Assembly: GCA_036008685.1 (NCBI GenBank)
Contig: DASYNF010000293.1
Location: 1-64,000, forward strand
DNA: 64,000 nt
Reading direction: 5' to 3'
Source of the DNA: Actinomadura_C sp036008685
GTDB taxonomy: Bacteria > Actinomycetota > Actinomycetes > Streptosporangiales > Streptosporangiaceae
Shown here: positions 15,494-23,717 of the stretch, piece by piece
Layout of the letters: each line of letters starts with the position of its first letter
Position numbering within the stretch: position 1 is the first letter of the stretch
Made by a program: the position numbers and the translations under genes
Notes under the pieces: generated by a model
The model's input: the letters and a program-made list of their open reading frames with translations, nothing else
The model's database searches: none
Told to the model about the DNA's origin: nothing

Positions 15494-16900
15494 CTAGGTG
15501 GGCCGGATGGACCGGAGGATGGCGTCGAAGCGGCGCTGACCAGGGGTCCACTGGTCGTCGAGTCCGACGAAGAACAGGTCGTGACCGTTCACCCGCGTGT
15601 CCAGAGCCCGCAGGCGGCCTTGACCCCAGGTGAACTCCCATTCCGCGGCCCTCGGGCCGAGTTGCGGCGCGGCCTCCAGCCGGAGCTTGCGGTAGCCGGG
15701 GAAGGTGCCGGCCGCCGTACCCCGCCGTTCCGCCTCGCGCAGGCCGTGCAACGGGTCACCGAGCGCCCGGCTGATGCGCAGGTGACGGTTGGCGTGCGGG
15801 TCGTACCAGTAGACGCCGTCGCTGCGCATGACCCGCGTCCAGTTCGCGGGCACCTCGACCGAGAAGCCGTCTCCTCGGTAGGAGATGGTCCGGGTGGCCG
15901 CCGTCTCCTCGGTGGCGGAGACCGTCTCACCCGTGCCCACCGAGGTCCAGCGGGATGACCAGGCCCCGAGCATGGCCGCGACCACCGAGAGCACCAGGAC
16001 GCACGTGAACGTGCCCGCCTGGAGGCGAGCGCGCCGCCACGGCGGCCTGCTGTGGCCGACCGCCCGGTCCAGCAGCTTGGCCGCCTGCTGCGCGCTGACG
16101 CGGTCGGCCGGGTTCCTGGTCAGGAGACCGTCGATCACTGGTCTGAGCGGGCCCGCGTGCACCGGGGGCCGGTAGTCCTCCACCAGGACGGCGATCAGCG
16201 AGGCGAGCGGATCGGGCCGGCCGTAGGGAGAGCGTCCCTCGACGGCGGTGTACATCGTCGCCCCGAGTGACCAGAGGTCGGAGGCCTCGGTGATCGACTC
16301 TCCCCGTATCTGCTCAGGAGACACATAGGGCGGTGATCCCTCGATCCCGCGAAACCGCGAGGACGCGCCTTCCAGCTTGCTGATCGCCAGCCCGAAGTCG
16401 GTGAGCACCACGCGGCCGTCGTAGGTGAGCAGCACGTTGCTGGGCTTGACGTCCCTGTGCAGGATGCCCACCGCGTGCGCCGCCCGCAGGACCGAGAGCA
16501 CGCTCCGGCCGATCTGCGCCACGCGCCGGGGTTCGAGCCGGCCACCCTCGTCGATGACCTGCTGAAGCGACCGCGCATGGACCAGCTCCATCACGATCCA
16601 GGGCCGGCCGTCCTCCTCGACCACGTCGTGCACGGTCACCACCCCAGGGTGGTTGAGCGCGGCCGTGGCCCGGGCCTCGGCGATGAGCCGGCGGCTCAGC
16701 GACCTGCCGCCATCGGATAACCGGTCCGGCAGAGTGACCTCCTTGACCGCCACGTCCCGGTCCAAGGTCTCGTCATGTGCCTGCCAGACGGTGCCCATCC
16801 CCCCACGGCCGGCCACCGAGAGCAGGCGATAGCGCTTCGCGAGAAGAATCCCCTCTTCGGCACCCATGGGGGGATTTTTCACGGTTTGTGGCCACGACAT
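15494..16900 (-). CDS. Transmembrane Ser/Thr protein kinase (PASTA-less)
   Basis: A 468-residue Hanks-type kinase. The kinase domain (~22-280) has GRGGMG, the VAIK-equivalent DVAVKEV, HRDVKPSN and DFGLAISK, the activation loop ending SPEQIRGE, and the conserved SDLWSLG. One TM helix (~300-320, TFTCVLVLSVVAAMLGAW) leads to a ~130-residue extracytoplasmic domain (FSVEVPANWTRV, VYWYDPHANRHLRI, AAEWEFTW) of the PsbP-like type seen in other actinomycete kinases; no PASTA repeats. None of the possible starts (16900, GTG 16879, ATG 16867) has a good ribosome site. The signal sensed is unknown. Confidence 0.9.
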   Translation of the reverse strand: MSWPQTVKNPPMGAEEGILLAKRYRLLSVAGRGGMGTVWQAHDETLDRDVAVKEVTLPDRLSDGGRSLSRRLIAEARATAALNHPGVVTVHDVVEEDGRPWIVMELVHARSLQQVIDEGGRLEPRRVAQIGRSVLSVLRAAHAVGILHRDVKPSNVLLTYDGRVVLTDFGLAISKLEGASSRFRGIEGSPPYVSPEQIRGESITEASDLWSLGATMYTAVEGRSPYGRPDPLASLIAVLVEDYRPPVHAGPLRPVIDGLLTRNPADRVSAQQAAKLLDRAVGHSRPPWRRARLQAGTFTCVLVLSVVAAMLGAWSSRWTSVGTGETVSATEETAATRTISYRGDGFSVEVPANWTRVMRSDGVYWYDPHANRHLRISRALGDPLHGLREAERRGTAAGTFPGYRKLRLEAAPQLGPRAAEWEFTWGQGRLRALDTRVNGHDLFFVGLDDQWTPGQRRFDAILRSIRPT

Positions 16901-16995
16901 GCCCAGCGTTGCGGAGATTGTGTCTTGACCGGCTCACGACCCGCGGCACCGCCCGTACGTACGGATCCGGGACGGCGCCGGCGTGATCGCCCTCG

Positions 16996-18585
16996 CTACG
17001 AGCCCGCGCCGGTGAAGACGGTCCTCGCCCAGGTGTAGTCCGGCTTGCCCATCGCGGTCCGCCGCACCTCCGTGACGAGCTCGAGCTGCCGTGGGAGCTT
17101 GTAGGCGGCGAGCCGCCCGCGGCAGTACTCGGCCAGGTCGTCGAGGGTGGGCCGGGCGCCGGTGACCGGGGCGATCACGGCCGCGACACGCTGGCCGAAC
17201 CGATCGTCGCGGAGGCCGATCACGATGGCGTCGTGGACGTCCGGATGGCCCTTGAGCGCGACCTCGACCTCCTCCGGATAGACCTTCTCGCCGCCCGTGT
17301 TGATGACCAGAGAACCGCGGCCGAGCAGCACGATCGTGCCGTCCTCCCGCAGGTTCGCGAAGTCCCCCGGCACCGACCAGCGCTTGCCGTCGGCATCGGT
17401 GAAGAAGGTCGACGCGGTCTTGTCCGGGTCGTTGTAGTAGCCGAGCGGGATGTGCCCGCTGCGCGCGAGCTTGCCGGTCCGGCCCGGTGCCACCGTCCTG
17501 AGGTCGTCGTCGAGCACCGTGACGGAGTCGTTCATCCTGAAGCTCGCGGTGCCCTCGGTCCCCTCGACCGAGGGGCCGCAGGCGCCCGTCTCCGAAGCGC
17601 CGTAGTTGTCCAGGAACATGACGTTCGGCAGGTGTTCGCGCAGTGCCTCGCGGGCGCCGGCGGTGAGCGGCGCGCCGCCGGAGGCCACGACCACGAGGGA
17701 CGACAGGTCATAGGAGCCCCTGCCGAGTTCCTCGGCGACCGGCCGGGCCATGGCGTCACCGACGATCATGAGCACGTTGGCCTGCTCCCGCTCGACCAGG
17801 CCGAGCGCCGTGGCGGGGTCGAACCCGTGGTCGGTGGAGAGGACCACCTTCGCGCCGCCGAAGAGTCCCATGAACGCGACCCACTGCCCGGCCCCGTGCA
17901 TCACCGGCGCGCAGTCGAGCACGGCCATGGCCGGTTTGGCGGCGTTGCCCGCGATCTCCTCGGGACTGCCGATCGGATCGCCGAGCAGGTCGCCGCCACC
18001 GAGCGCGGCGAAGAAGATGTCCTCGCAGCGCCACTCGACGCCCTTCGGATACCCCGTGGTGCCGCCGGTGTAGAGGATGTATCGGTCATCGCTGGAGCGC
18101 GGCGGGAAGCCGCCCTCCGGGGACGCCGCGGCCAGCGCCTCCTCGTAGGACACGGCCCCGTCGATGGGCTCTGTGCCGCCGTCCTCGATGATCATGATGT
18201 GCCGGAGCTTGGACAGCCCGTGCCTGATGTCCTGCACGCGCGTGAGGAGCGAGCGCTCACCGACCAGTGCCACCGAGTCGGAGTCCGCGAGGACGTGGTG
18301 CAGCTCCCCGGCCACGTAGCGGTAGTTCACCGGGATCGGGACGGCGCGGATCTTGAAGACCCCGAGCATCGTCTCGAGCCACTCCGCCCGGTTGTAGGAG
18401 AGGATGGCGACGTGCTCACCCGGCTCGATGCCGTGCTGTGCGAGGTGATGCCCCACCCGGTTGGCCCGCCGGTCCAGCTCACCGTAGGACAGGCGCCGGT
18501 CGCCGGCGACCAGCGCGGGGCGATCCGGTCCGGCCTCTGCCAGGATCTCCAGCAGGTCGGCGAGGTTGTAGCTGCGCTGCCCCAT
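16996..18585 (-). CDS. Acyl-CoA synthetase (FadD-like, AMP-forming)
   Basis: A 529-residue adenylate-forming enzyme that activates a carboxylic acid to its CoA thioester via an acyl-adenylate. The phosphate-binding loop is YTGGTTGYPKG (~175), the adenine motif is NYGASETG (~335), the hinge/ATP region GDFANLREDG (~415) and the C-terminal lysine region RTAMGKPDY (~515). No signal peptide, cytoplasmic. The ATG at 18585 follows AGGAG by a few bases; an ATG 12 bases upstream overlaps that site and is less likely. Similar actinobacterial enzymes act on medium/long-chain fatty or steroid side-chain acids; the substrate here is unknown. Divergent from sigE. Confidence 0.85.
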   Translation of the reverse strand: MGQRSYNLADLLEILAEAGPDRPALVAGDRRLSYGELDRRANRVGHHLAQHGIEPGEHVAILSYNRAEWLETMLGVFKIRAVPIPVNYRYVAGELHHVLADSDSVALVGERSLLTRVQDIRHGLSKLRHIMIIEDGGTEPIDGAVSYEEALAAASPEGGFPPRSSDDRYILYTGGTTGYPKGVEWRCEDIFFAALGGGDLLGDPIGSPEEIAGNAAKPAMAVLDCAPVMHGAGQWVAFMGLFGGAKVVLSTDHGFDPATALGLVEREQANVLMIVGDAMARPVAEELGRGSYDLSSLVVVASGGAPLTAGAREALREHLPNVMFLDNYGASETGACGPSVEGTEGTASFRMNDSVTVLDDDLRTVAPGRTGKLARSGHIPLGYYNDPDKTASTFFTDADGKRWSVPGDFANLREDGTIVLLGRGSLVINTGGEKVYPEEVEVALKGHPDVHDAIVIGLRDDRFGQRVAAVIAPVTGARPTLDDLAEYCRGRLAAYKLPRQLELVTEVRRTAMGKPDYTWARTVFTGAGS

Positions 18586-18814
18586 CGGGCTCCTCATAAG
18601 TCGGGTGGATCCGGATCTCTTCGATCATTTCACCGCCGGGTAGAACCTCGGCGCCCCGGTGACGGCCGGTGTCGTGACATGGCTCACAGCGATCGACCTG
18701 GATTTGACCGAAGTGAGACTCCTGTAACTCCTGAGGACCCCGGGCCTTACGCCGCTTTTATCGGGGTAGGGGCATGCTAGCGGTAACAATTTCGCATCAT
18801 GGGCGGGGGTAATC

Positions 18815-19369
18815 GTGGGCGCAGGGGTTGTGGCGTGGACTCCTCCGAGCTGGGAGGAGATCGTCCGGCAGCACTCGGCTCGGGTCTTCCGGCTGGCCTA
18901 TCGACTGACGGGCAACAGGCACGACGCCGAGGACCTCACACAGGACGTCTTCGTCCGGGTGTTCAGGTCGCTCTCGACCTACTCGCCCGGGACGTTCGAA
19001 GGATGGCTTCACCGCATCACCACGAACCTGTTCCTCGACGGCGCGCGACGCCGGCAGCGCATCAGGTTCGACGCCCTCTCCGACGAGTCGACCGAACGGC
19101 TCCCGGGCCGGGAGCCGAGCCCCGCCCAGGCCTATGACGACAGCAACCTGGACGCGGACGTGCAGACCGCGCTCGACGCGCTCGTCCCGGAATACCGCGC
19201 GGCCGTCGTCCTGTGCGATATCGAGGGGCTGACGTACGAGGAGATCGCCGCGACCCTGGGGATCAAGGTGGGCACGGTGCGCAGCCGCATCCACCGGGGC
19301 CGGGCCCAGCTGCGCGGGGCCCTCGAGCACCGCCGGCGCACCCCCGCGGCCGTGCCCTCCCCCGCGTGA
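18815..19369 (+). CDS. sigE: ECF sigma factor, mycobacterial SigE type
   Basis: A 184-residue ECF sigma factor. Region 2 is VFRLAYRLTGNRHDAEDLTQ followed by FEGWLHRITTNLFLDGARRR, and region 4 is DIEGLTYEEIAATLGIKVGT followed by VRSRIHRGR; these match the mycobacterial SigE / Streptomyces SCO5147 type used for envelope and oxidative stress. In those genomes an anti-sigma factor gene (rseA), htrA and tatB follow. Here only a terminator-free spacer and yceI follow, so the expected anti-sigma partner is missing from the neighbourhood. GTG 18815 has a GGGGG site; a GTG at 18830 is possible. A target promoter candidate is at 10780-10806. Confidence 0.85.
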   Translation: MGAGVVAWTPPSWEEIVRQHSARVFRLAYRLTGNRHDAEDLTQDVFVRVFRSLSTYSPGTFEGWLHRITTNLFLDGARRRQRIRFDALSDESTERLPGREPSPAQAYDDSNLDADVQTALDALVPEYRAAVVLCDIEGLTYEEIAATLGIKVGTVRSRIHRGRAQLRGALEHRRRTPAAVPSPA

Positions 19370-19452
19370 TCTCGCAGGTGCTCACGGTCGGCCCCCGGCC
19401 CGGAGCCCCGCCCACCTGAGCGGGTGATCCGGGCCACAGTGCGGACGATAAC

Positions 19453-19495
19453 TTGAAGTTTCAACCATATGCTGATGTAATCGTTGAAACTTCAA
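19453..19495 (+). promoter_or_regulatory. yceI promoter overlapped by a paired operator
   Basis: TTGAAGTTTCAA (19453-19464) and TTGAAACTTCAA (19484-19495) are reverse complements of each other, with centres 31 bases apart, about three helical turns. TTGAAG also serves as a -35 box, with TGTAAT at 19476-19481 after 17 bases as -10, so both sites would block RNA polymerase. The motif has the shape of a MarR-family operator. No marR gene is adjacent. Confidence 0.7.
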
Positions 19496-19511
19496 CTTAT
19501 GAGGAGAGAAC

Positions 19512-20063
19512 ATGACCGTGAGCACCGTCGCCCCTGGTCTCACCACGGGCACCTGGACGATCGACCCGGCGCACTCCGAGGTCACCTTCGGCATCCGGCA
19601 CCTCATGAGCAAGGTGCGCGGAAGCTTCACCGAGTTCTCCGGCGAAATCGTCATCGCCGATGACCTCGGCGCGTCCACCGCCACCGCGGAGATCAAGATG
19701 GCGTCGATCGACACCCGTAACGCCGACCGCGACGCGCACCTGAAGTCCGGCGACATCTTCGGCGTCGAGGCCCACCCGGTGATGACCTTCGTGGCCAAGG
19801 GCGTGCGCGCCGACGGCGGCGACTACCTGGTGGACGGGGACCTCAGCATCAAGGGCGTGACCCGTCCGGTCACCCTCGACGTGGAGTTCAACGGCGTCGG
19901 CGACGACCCCTGGGGCGGCGTCCGCGCCGGCTTCACCGCCACCACGGTGGTGACCCGCAAGGACTTCAACCTCGAGTTCAACGTCCCGCTGCAGGGCGAC
20001 AAGGTCATGCTCGGCGACAAGGTCGACATCCAGCTCGAGATCCAGGCCGTACGCGCCTCCTGA
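19512..20063 (+). CDS. YceI-family lipid-binding protein
   Basis: A 183-residue YceI protein, a lipocalin-like beta barrel that binds polyisoprenoid or amide lipids. Signature segments are WTIDPAHSEVTFGIRHLMSKVRG at the start region, HLKSGDIFGVEAHPVMTFVA in the middle and LSIKGVTRPVTLDVEF later. There is no signal peptide, so it is cytoplasmic, unlike E. coli YceI. GAGGAGAG lies just before the ATG. The strong promoter and paired operator upstream indicate tight repression, and such genes are often under MarR regulators in actinobacteria. Confidence 0.9.
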   Translation: MTVSTVAPGLTTGTWTIDPAHSEVTFGIRHLMSKVRGSFTEFSGEIVIADDLGASTATAEIKMASIDTRNADRDAHLKSGDIFGVEAHPVMTFVAKGVRADGGDYLVDGDLSIKGVTRPVTLDVEFNGVGDDPWGGVRAGFTATTVVTRKDFNLEFNVPLQGDKVMLGDKVDIQLEIQAVRAS

Positions 20064-20094
20064 GCAGGGACCCCGGAGGTCTCGCGCTCAGCGC

Positions 20095-20137
20095 CGTGCC
20101 CGGGTCCCCGGCCATTCGGAGCGGGGTCCCGGGCACG
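20095..20137. terminator. Convergent hairpin terminator, 16-bp stem
   Basis: Arms 20095-20110 and 20122-20137 pair with a single mismatch around an 11-base loop, between the 3' ends of yceI and the sensor kinase. Confidence 0.65.
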
Positions 20138-20189
20138 TCCATGTCCACGTCCCGGCGCGGAGATCTCAGTACGCGCGTGCCGGCCCGTA

Positions 20190-21533
20190 CTAGCCGCCGA
20201 GGGGCAGCCGGAGCACGAAGCGGGCCCCGCGCGGGCTGTCCTCGACCGTCAGCGTGCCGCCGTGCGCCCTGGCGATGTCCCGGGCGATGGCCAGGCCGAG
20301 CCCGGAGCCGCCGGCGTTCCGGCTGCGCGCCGCGTCCAGCCGGGCGAACCGCTTGAACACCTGCTCGCGGTCCTTGGGCGGGATCCCCGGGCCGTCGTCG
20401 GTGACCGAGAGCACCGCCTCGTCACCCTCTCGGTGGACCTCGACGTCGATCGCCTTGTCCGCGTAGGACTGCGCGTTGTCGAGGAGGTTGGCGAGCAGAC
20501 GGGCGAGCTGCATCGGCACGCCTGTGACGATCGCTCCCGGCTCGAGGGTCGTACGGATGTCGGCGGGGCGCCCACTGACCTCGGCGGTCGCGAGGTCGGC
20601 GAGGTCGATCTTCTCCTGCAGGGCCGTCCCCCCGGTGCCGAGCCGGGCGAGCAGCAGCAGATCGGTGATGATGGCCTCGAGCCGCTCGGTGTCCCTGAGC
20701 GCCGCGCCGAGCGTGGCCTCGAGGTCGGCGTCCTCGGGGTGCATGAGGGCGTCTTCGAGATTGGCCCGCAGCCCGGCCACCGGGGTCCGGAGCTCATGGG
20801 AAGCGTCGGCGGTGAACTGCCGCTGCCGGCCGACCGCGCGTTCGAGCCGGTCCAGGGTCGCGTTGGCCGTACGGGCGAGCTGGGCGATCTCGTCCTCGGT
20901 CGACGGCTCGGGGACACGGCGGCTCAGGTCACTGGCGCTGATCTCGGCGAGTTGCGTGCGGACGGCCTCGATGGGATCCAGGGTGCGGCCCACCCGGTAC
21001 CAGGTGAGCCAGGAGGTCAGCCCGGCCAGCGAGAGCACGACGGTCGTGGTCATGAGCTCGAGGACGCCCGGCTGGAGGATCGCCGGCACCCGCTTGGCCG
21101 CGTAGATGAGCACCTCTCCGTCCGTCCCGTGGCCTCGGACGACGAGGCGTGCGACGTGGACGTACATGCAGCCACGCCCAGGGCGGCACTGAACGGTGTC
21201 CCGGAAGAGGTGCGTGCCCGGCGGCCGGACCCTGGTCAACGGGATCTGGCCGGCGGCCCGGGTGTAGTAGAGGACACGGCCACGGGTGTCGACCACCTGG
21301 ATCAGGGCGACGCCACTGGGATCCGGCGGCAGAGGGTTCTGCATCGGCCGCCCCTCGGCCAGCGAGACGGCCACGCGCCGGGCGGCGTATTCCACCTCCC
21401 GGTAATAGTGTTCCTGAGTGGCGTTGCGGATCACCACGTCCGCCCCGGCCGCCGGTACCCCGAAGGCGAACAGCGAAAGCAATGTGGCGATCAGCGTGTC
21501 CCGGACGCGAATGGACCGGGGTCCCAGTCGCAT
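20190..21533 (-). CDS. Orphan HAMP sensor histidine kinase
   Basis: A 447-residue membrane kinase. TM1 at ~11-33 (LIATLLSLFAFGVPAAGA), a ~130-residue extracytoplasmic sensor with two Cys (CRPGRGCMYV), TM2 at ~160-182, HAMP (WYRVGRTLDPIEAVR...), the dimerisation H-box FTADASHELRTPVAG with phospho-His, N-box LLANLLDNAQSYA, G1 VTDDGPGIP and G2 GGSGLGLAIA. ATG 21533 is preceded by a six-G run, giving a normal N-terminus. No response regulator gene is adjacent, which is unusual for this class, so its partner lies elsewhere. Confidence 0.9.
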   Translation of the reverse strand: MRLGPRSIRVRDTLIATLLSLFAFGVPAAGADVVIRNATQEHYYREVEYAARRVAVSLAEGRPMQNPLPPDPSGVALIQVVDTRGRVLYYTRAAGQIPLTRVRPPGTHLFRDTVQCRPGRGCMYVHVARLVVRGHGTDGEVLIYAAKRVPAILQPGVLELMTTTVVLSLAGLTSWLTWYRVGRTLDPIEAVRTQLAEISASDLSRRVPEPSTEDEIAQLARTANATLDRLERAVGRQRQFTADASHELRTPVAGLRANLEDALMHPEDADLEATLGAALRDTERLEAIITDLLLLARLGTGGTALQEKIDLADLATAEVSGRPADIRTTLEPGAIVTGVPMQLARLLANLLDNAQSYADKAIDVEVHREGDEAVLSVTDDGPGIPPKDREQVFKRFARLDAARSRNAGGSGLGLAIARDIARAHGGTLTVEDSPRGARFVLRLPLGG

Positions 21534-21649
21534 GTGATCCCCCCGAACCGCATGTGCGACACGTGTGTCAACTATCTCCCCAGCCAAGATCGCATCCAAC
21601 CGAGCGAGTGAGCGCGATCTTCAGCTGCCGGCCAAGGGACCATTGGTTC

Positions 21650-21991
21650 ATGGAAGCAGAGTCCGGCGAGCCCGATCCCCGTTTCACACTGGCCAACGAG
21701 CGCACGTTTCTGGCCTGGATCCGTACGTCTCTGGCACTGATCGCCGGTGGGGTCGCCCTGGCCGAACTCGGCAGGCGCGTCGGTCCGTCGTCGGTGCGCC
21801 TCATGCTGTCGGTCGTCCCCGTCATCAGCGGCGCCGTGTTCAGCGTGCTGGCGTTTCTCCACTGGCGTTCGTGTCAGCGGGCCCTGCGGGCCGGCCGCCC
21901 GCTCCCCCCACCGAGGTTCGCGATCGGCCTCACCGTGTTGGTCGTCAGCGCCGGCCTGGTCCTCTCCGTGTCCCTTCTCGTCCGAGGCTAA
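21650..21991 (+). CDS. DUF202 small membrane protein
   Basis: A 113-residue DUF202 (YidH-type) integral membrane protein with three TM helices (~25-45, ~50-70, ~90-110) and the family signature FTLANERTFLAWIRTSLALI at residues 12-31. Function unknown. It is divergent from the sensor kinase and 73 bases ahead of the glutamate-cysteine-ligase-family gene on the same strand, perhaps cotranscribed. Confidence 0.85.
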   Translation: MEAESGEPDPRFTLANERTFLAWIRTSLALIAGGVALAELGRRVGPSSVRLMLSVVPVISGAVFSVLAFLHWRSCQRALRAGRPLPPPRFAIGLTVLVVSAGLVLSVSLLVRG

Positions 21992-22064
21992 CCCAAAAGA
22001 GAGGGTTTGACCGACTCCCATCGTGGCAGATCATCAGGTGAAGTCATCTGGGCGGAGGAAACGA

Positions 22065-23540
22065 ATGGGCAGGGACGTCACCCCGATCTCTGTCGGCCGG
22101 GACGACCGGCGACGTTACCGGGACAAGGTACGCCGGTGCCTGGATGTGCTGGCGCGCATGTTGCAGGAGTCGCAGTTCGAGTTCGACCGGCCGCACATCG
22201 GCCTCGAGATCGAGGTCAACCTGGTCGACGCCGAGGGCATACCGCTGATGCGCAACTCCGACGTGCTGGACGCGATCGCCGACCCGCTCTGGGAGACGGA
22301 GCTGGGGCAGTTCAACCTGGAGATCAACGTGCCGCCGCGCGAGCTCGGCACCGACGGCGAGCTGGAACAGGAGATCGCCGAGAGCATGCGCAAGGCAGGG
22401 GCGCGGGCCCGCTCGGTCGGGGGCGAGCTCATGCTGGTCGGCATCCTGCCCACCCTGCGTGAGACCGACATCGGTGCGGACGCGATGTCCACCAACCACC
22501 GCTACAAGCTGCTGAACGAGCAGATCTTCGCGGCGCGCGGTGAGGACATGCACATCGTCATCGACGGCACCGAACGGCTGACGACCTACACCGACTCCAT
22601 CACCCCCGAGGCCGCCTGCACGAGCGCGCAGTTCCACGTACAGGTGAGTCCGGACGGGTTCGCCCCCTACTGGAACGCGGCGCAGGCGATCGCCGGGGCG
22701 CAGGTGGCGCTCGCCGCCAACTCGCCGTTCCTGTTCGGCCGGCAGCTGTGGCACGAGACCCGGATCACCCTGTTCGAGCAGGCCACCGACACCCGGCCCG
22801 AGGAGCTCAAGGCCCAGGGGGTGCGGCCGCGGGTCTGGTTCGGTGAGCGGTGGATCACCTCGGTCTTCGACCTCTTCGAGGAGAACACCCGCTATTTCCC
22901 GTCGTTGCTGCCCATCTGCGAGGACGAGGATCCCCTGGCCACCCTCGAACGCGGCGACATCCCCGAGCTCGGCGAGCTCACCCTTCACAACGGGACCGTG
23001 TATCGCTGGAACCGTCCCATCTATGCCGTCGTCGACGGCAGGCCCCACCTGCGGGTCGAGAACCGGGTCCTGCCGGCCGGCCCCACCGTGGTGGACATGG
23101 TCGCCAACGGCGCGTTCTACTACGGGTTGGTACGGGCGCTCGCGGAGGAGGAGCGCCCCGTCTGGTCCCAGATGTCCTTCGCCACCGCCGCGGAGAACCT
23201 CCACAGCGCCGCGCGGGACGGCATCGAGGCACTGCTCTACTGGCCCGGCCTCGGAGACGTGCCCGCGACCGAGCTGGCCCTGCGGAGGTTGCTGCCGCTG
23301 GCCCACAAGGGGCTGGACGAGTGGGGTGTCGAGCCGGCCCGGCGGGACCGGTTGCTCGGGATCATCGAGCAGCGCTGCCTGTCCGGCCGTACGGGCTCGA
23401 CCTGGCAGATCGACACGGTCCGCGCCATCGAGGGGTCGTCCGGGGTCGACCGGCGCGAGGCGCTGCGGCTGATGACGCGGCGCTACATCGAGCTCATGAA
23501 CACCAACGAACCGGTCCACACCTGGCCCATCGGGCCATGA
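22065..23540 (+). CDS. Glutamate-cysteine ligase family (GCS2) enzyme
   Basis: A 491-residue ATP-dependent carboxylate-amine ligase of PF04107. The catalytic-core signatures are HIGLEIEVNLVD (metal/glutamate binding), QFNLEINVPPREL, STNHRYKLLNEQI and STSAQFH-like CTSAQFHVQV, with VENRVLPAGPTVVDM further on. Actinomycetes make ergothioneine and mycothiol rather than glutathione; one paralogue (EgtA) makes gamma-glutamyl-cysteine, but this longer type is common, cytoplasmic and of unproven substrate. The ATG at 22065 has GGAGG ten bases upstream and is preferred over one at 22023. No egt genes are next to it. Confidence 0.8.
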   Translation: MGRDVTPISVGRDDRRRYRDKVRRCLDVLARMLQESQFEFDRPHIGLEIEVNLVDAEGIPLMRNSDVLDAIADPLWETELGQFNLEINVPPRELGTDGELEQEIAESMRKAGARARSVGGELMLVGILPTLRETDIGADAMSTNHRYKLLNEQIFAARGEDMHIVIDGTERLTTYTDSITPEAACTSAQFHVQVSPDGFAPYWNAAQAIAGAQVALAANSPFLFGRQLWHETRITLFEQATDTRPEELKAQGVRPRVWFGERWITSVFDLFEENTRYFPSLLPICEDEDPLATLERGDIPELGELTLHNGTVYRWNRPIYAVVDGRPHLRVENRVLPAGPTVVDMVANGAFYYGLVRALAEEERPVWSQMSFATAAENLHSAARDGIEALLYWPGLGDVPATELALRRLLPLAHKGLDEWGVEPARRDRLLGIIEQRCLSGRTGSTWQIDTVRAIEGSSGVDRREALRLMTRRYIELMNTNEPVHTWPIGP

Positions 23541-23717
23541 ACTTCCCACCCGGCTCCACGGCCGGGTAAAGAAAGGCTCCTGACCAGGTCAGTTCGTCCC
23601 GGGTCTGTCGGGTTTTCGGCTTTTGCCCCGTCTCCACGGGTAGTGGCAGGAAAACCGTCATTCGGACGATCAGCGACGCGACCCCTCCGAGGGGATCGTC
23701 CTCGTGGGAGATCTGGC

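Noticed and set aside
19430..19511. CIRCE or HspR operator before yceI
   Set aside because: The repeats lack the TTAGCACTC or CTTGAGT cores; TTGAAACTTCAA is a different, MarR-like motif.
20262..21611. 449-codon plus-strand frame
   Set aside because: Antisense to the sensor kinase; no recognisable domain.
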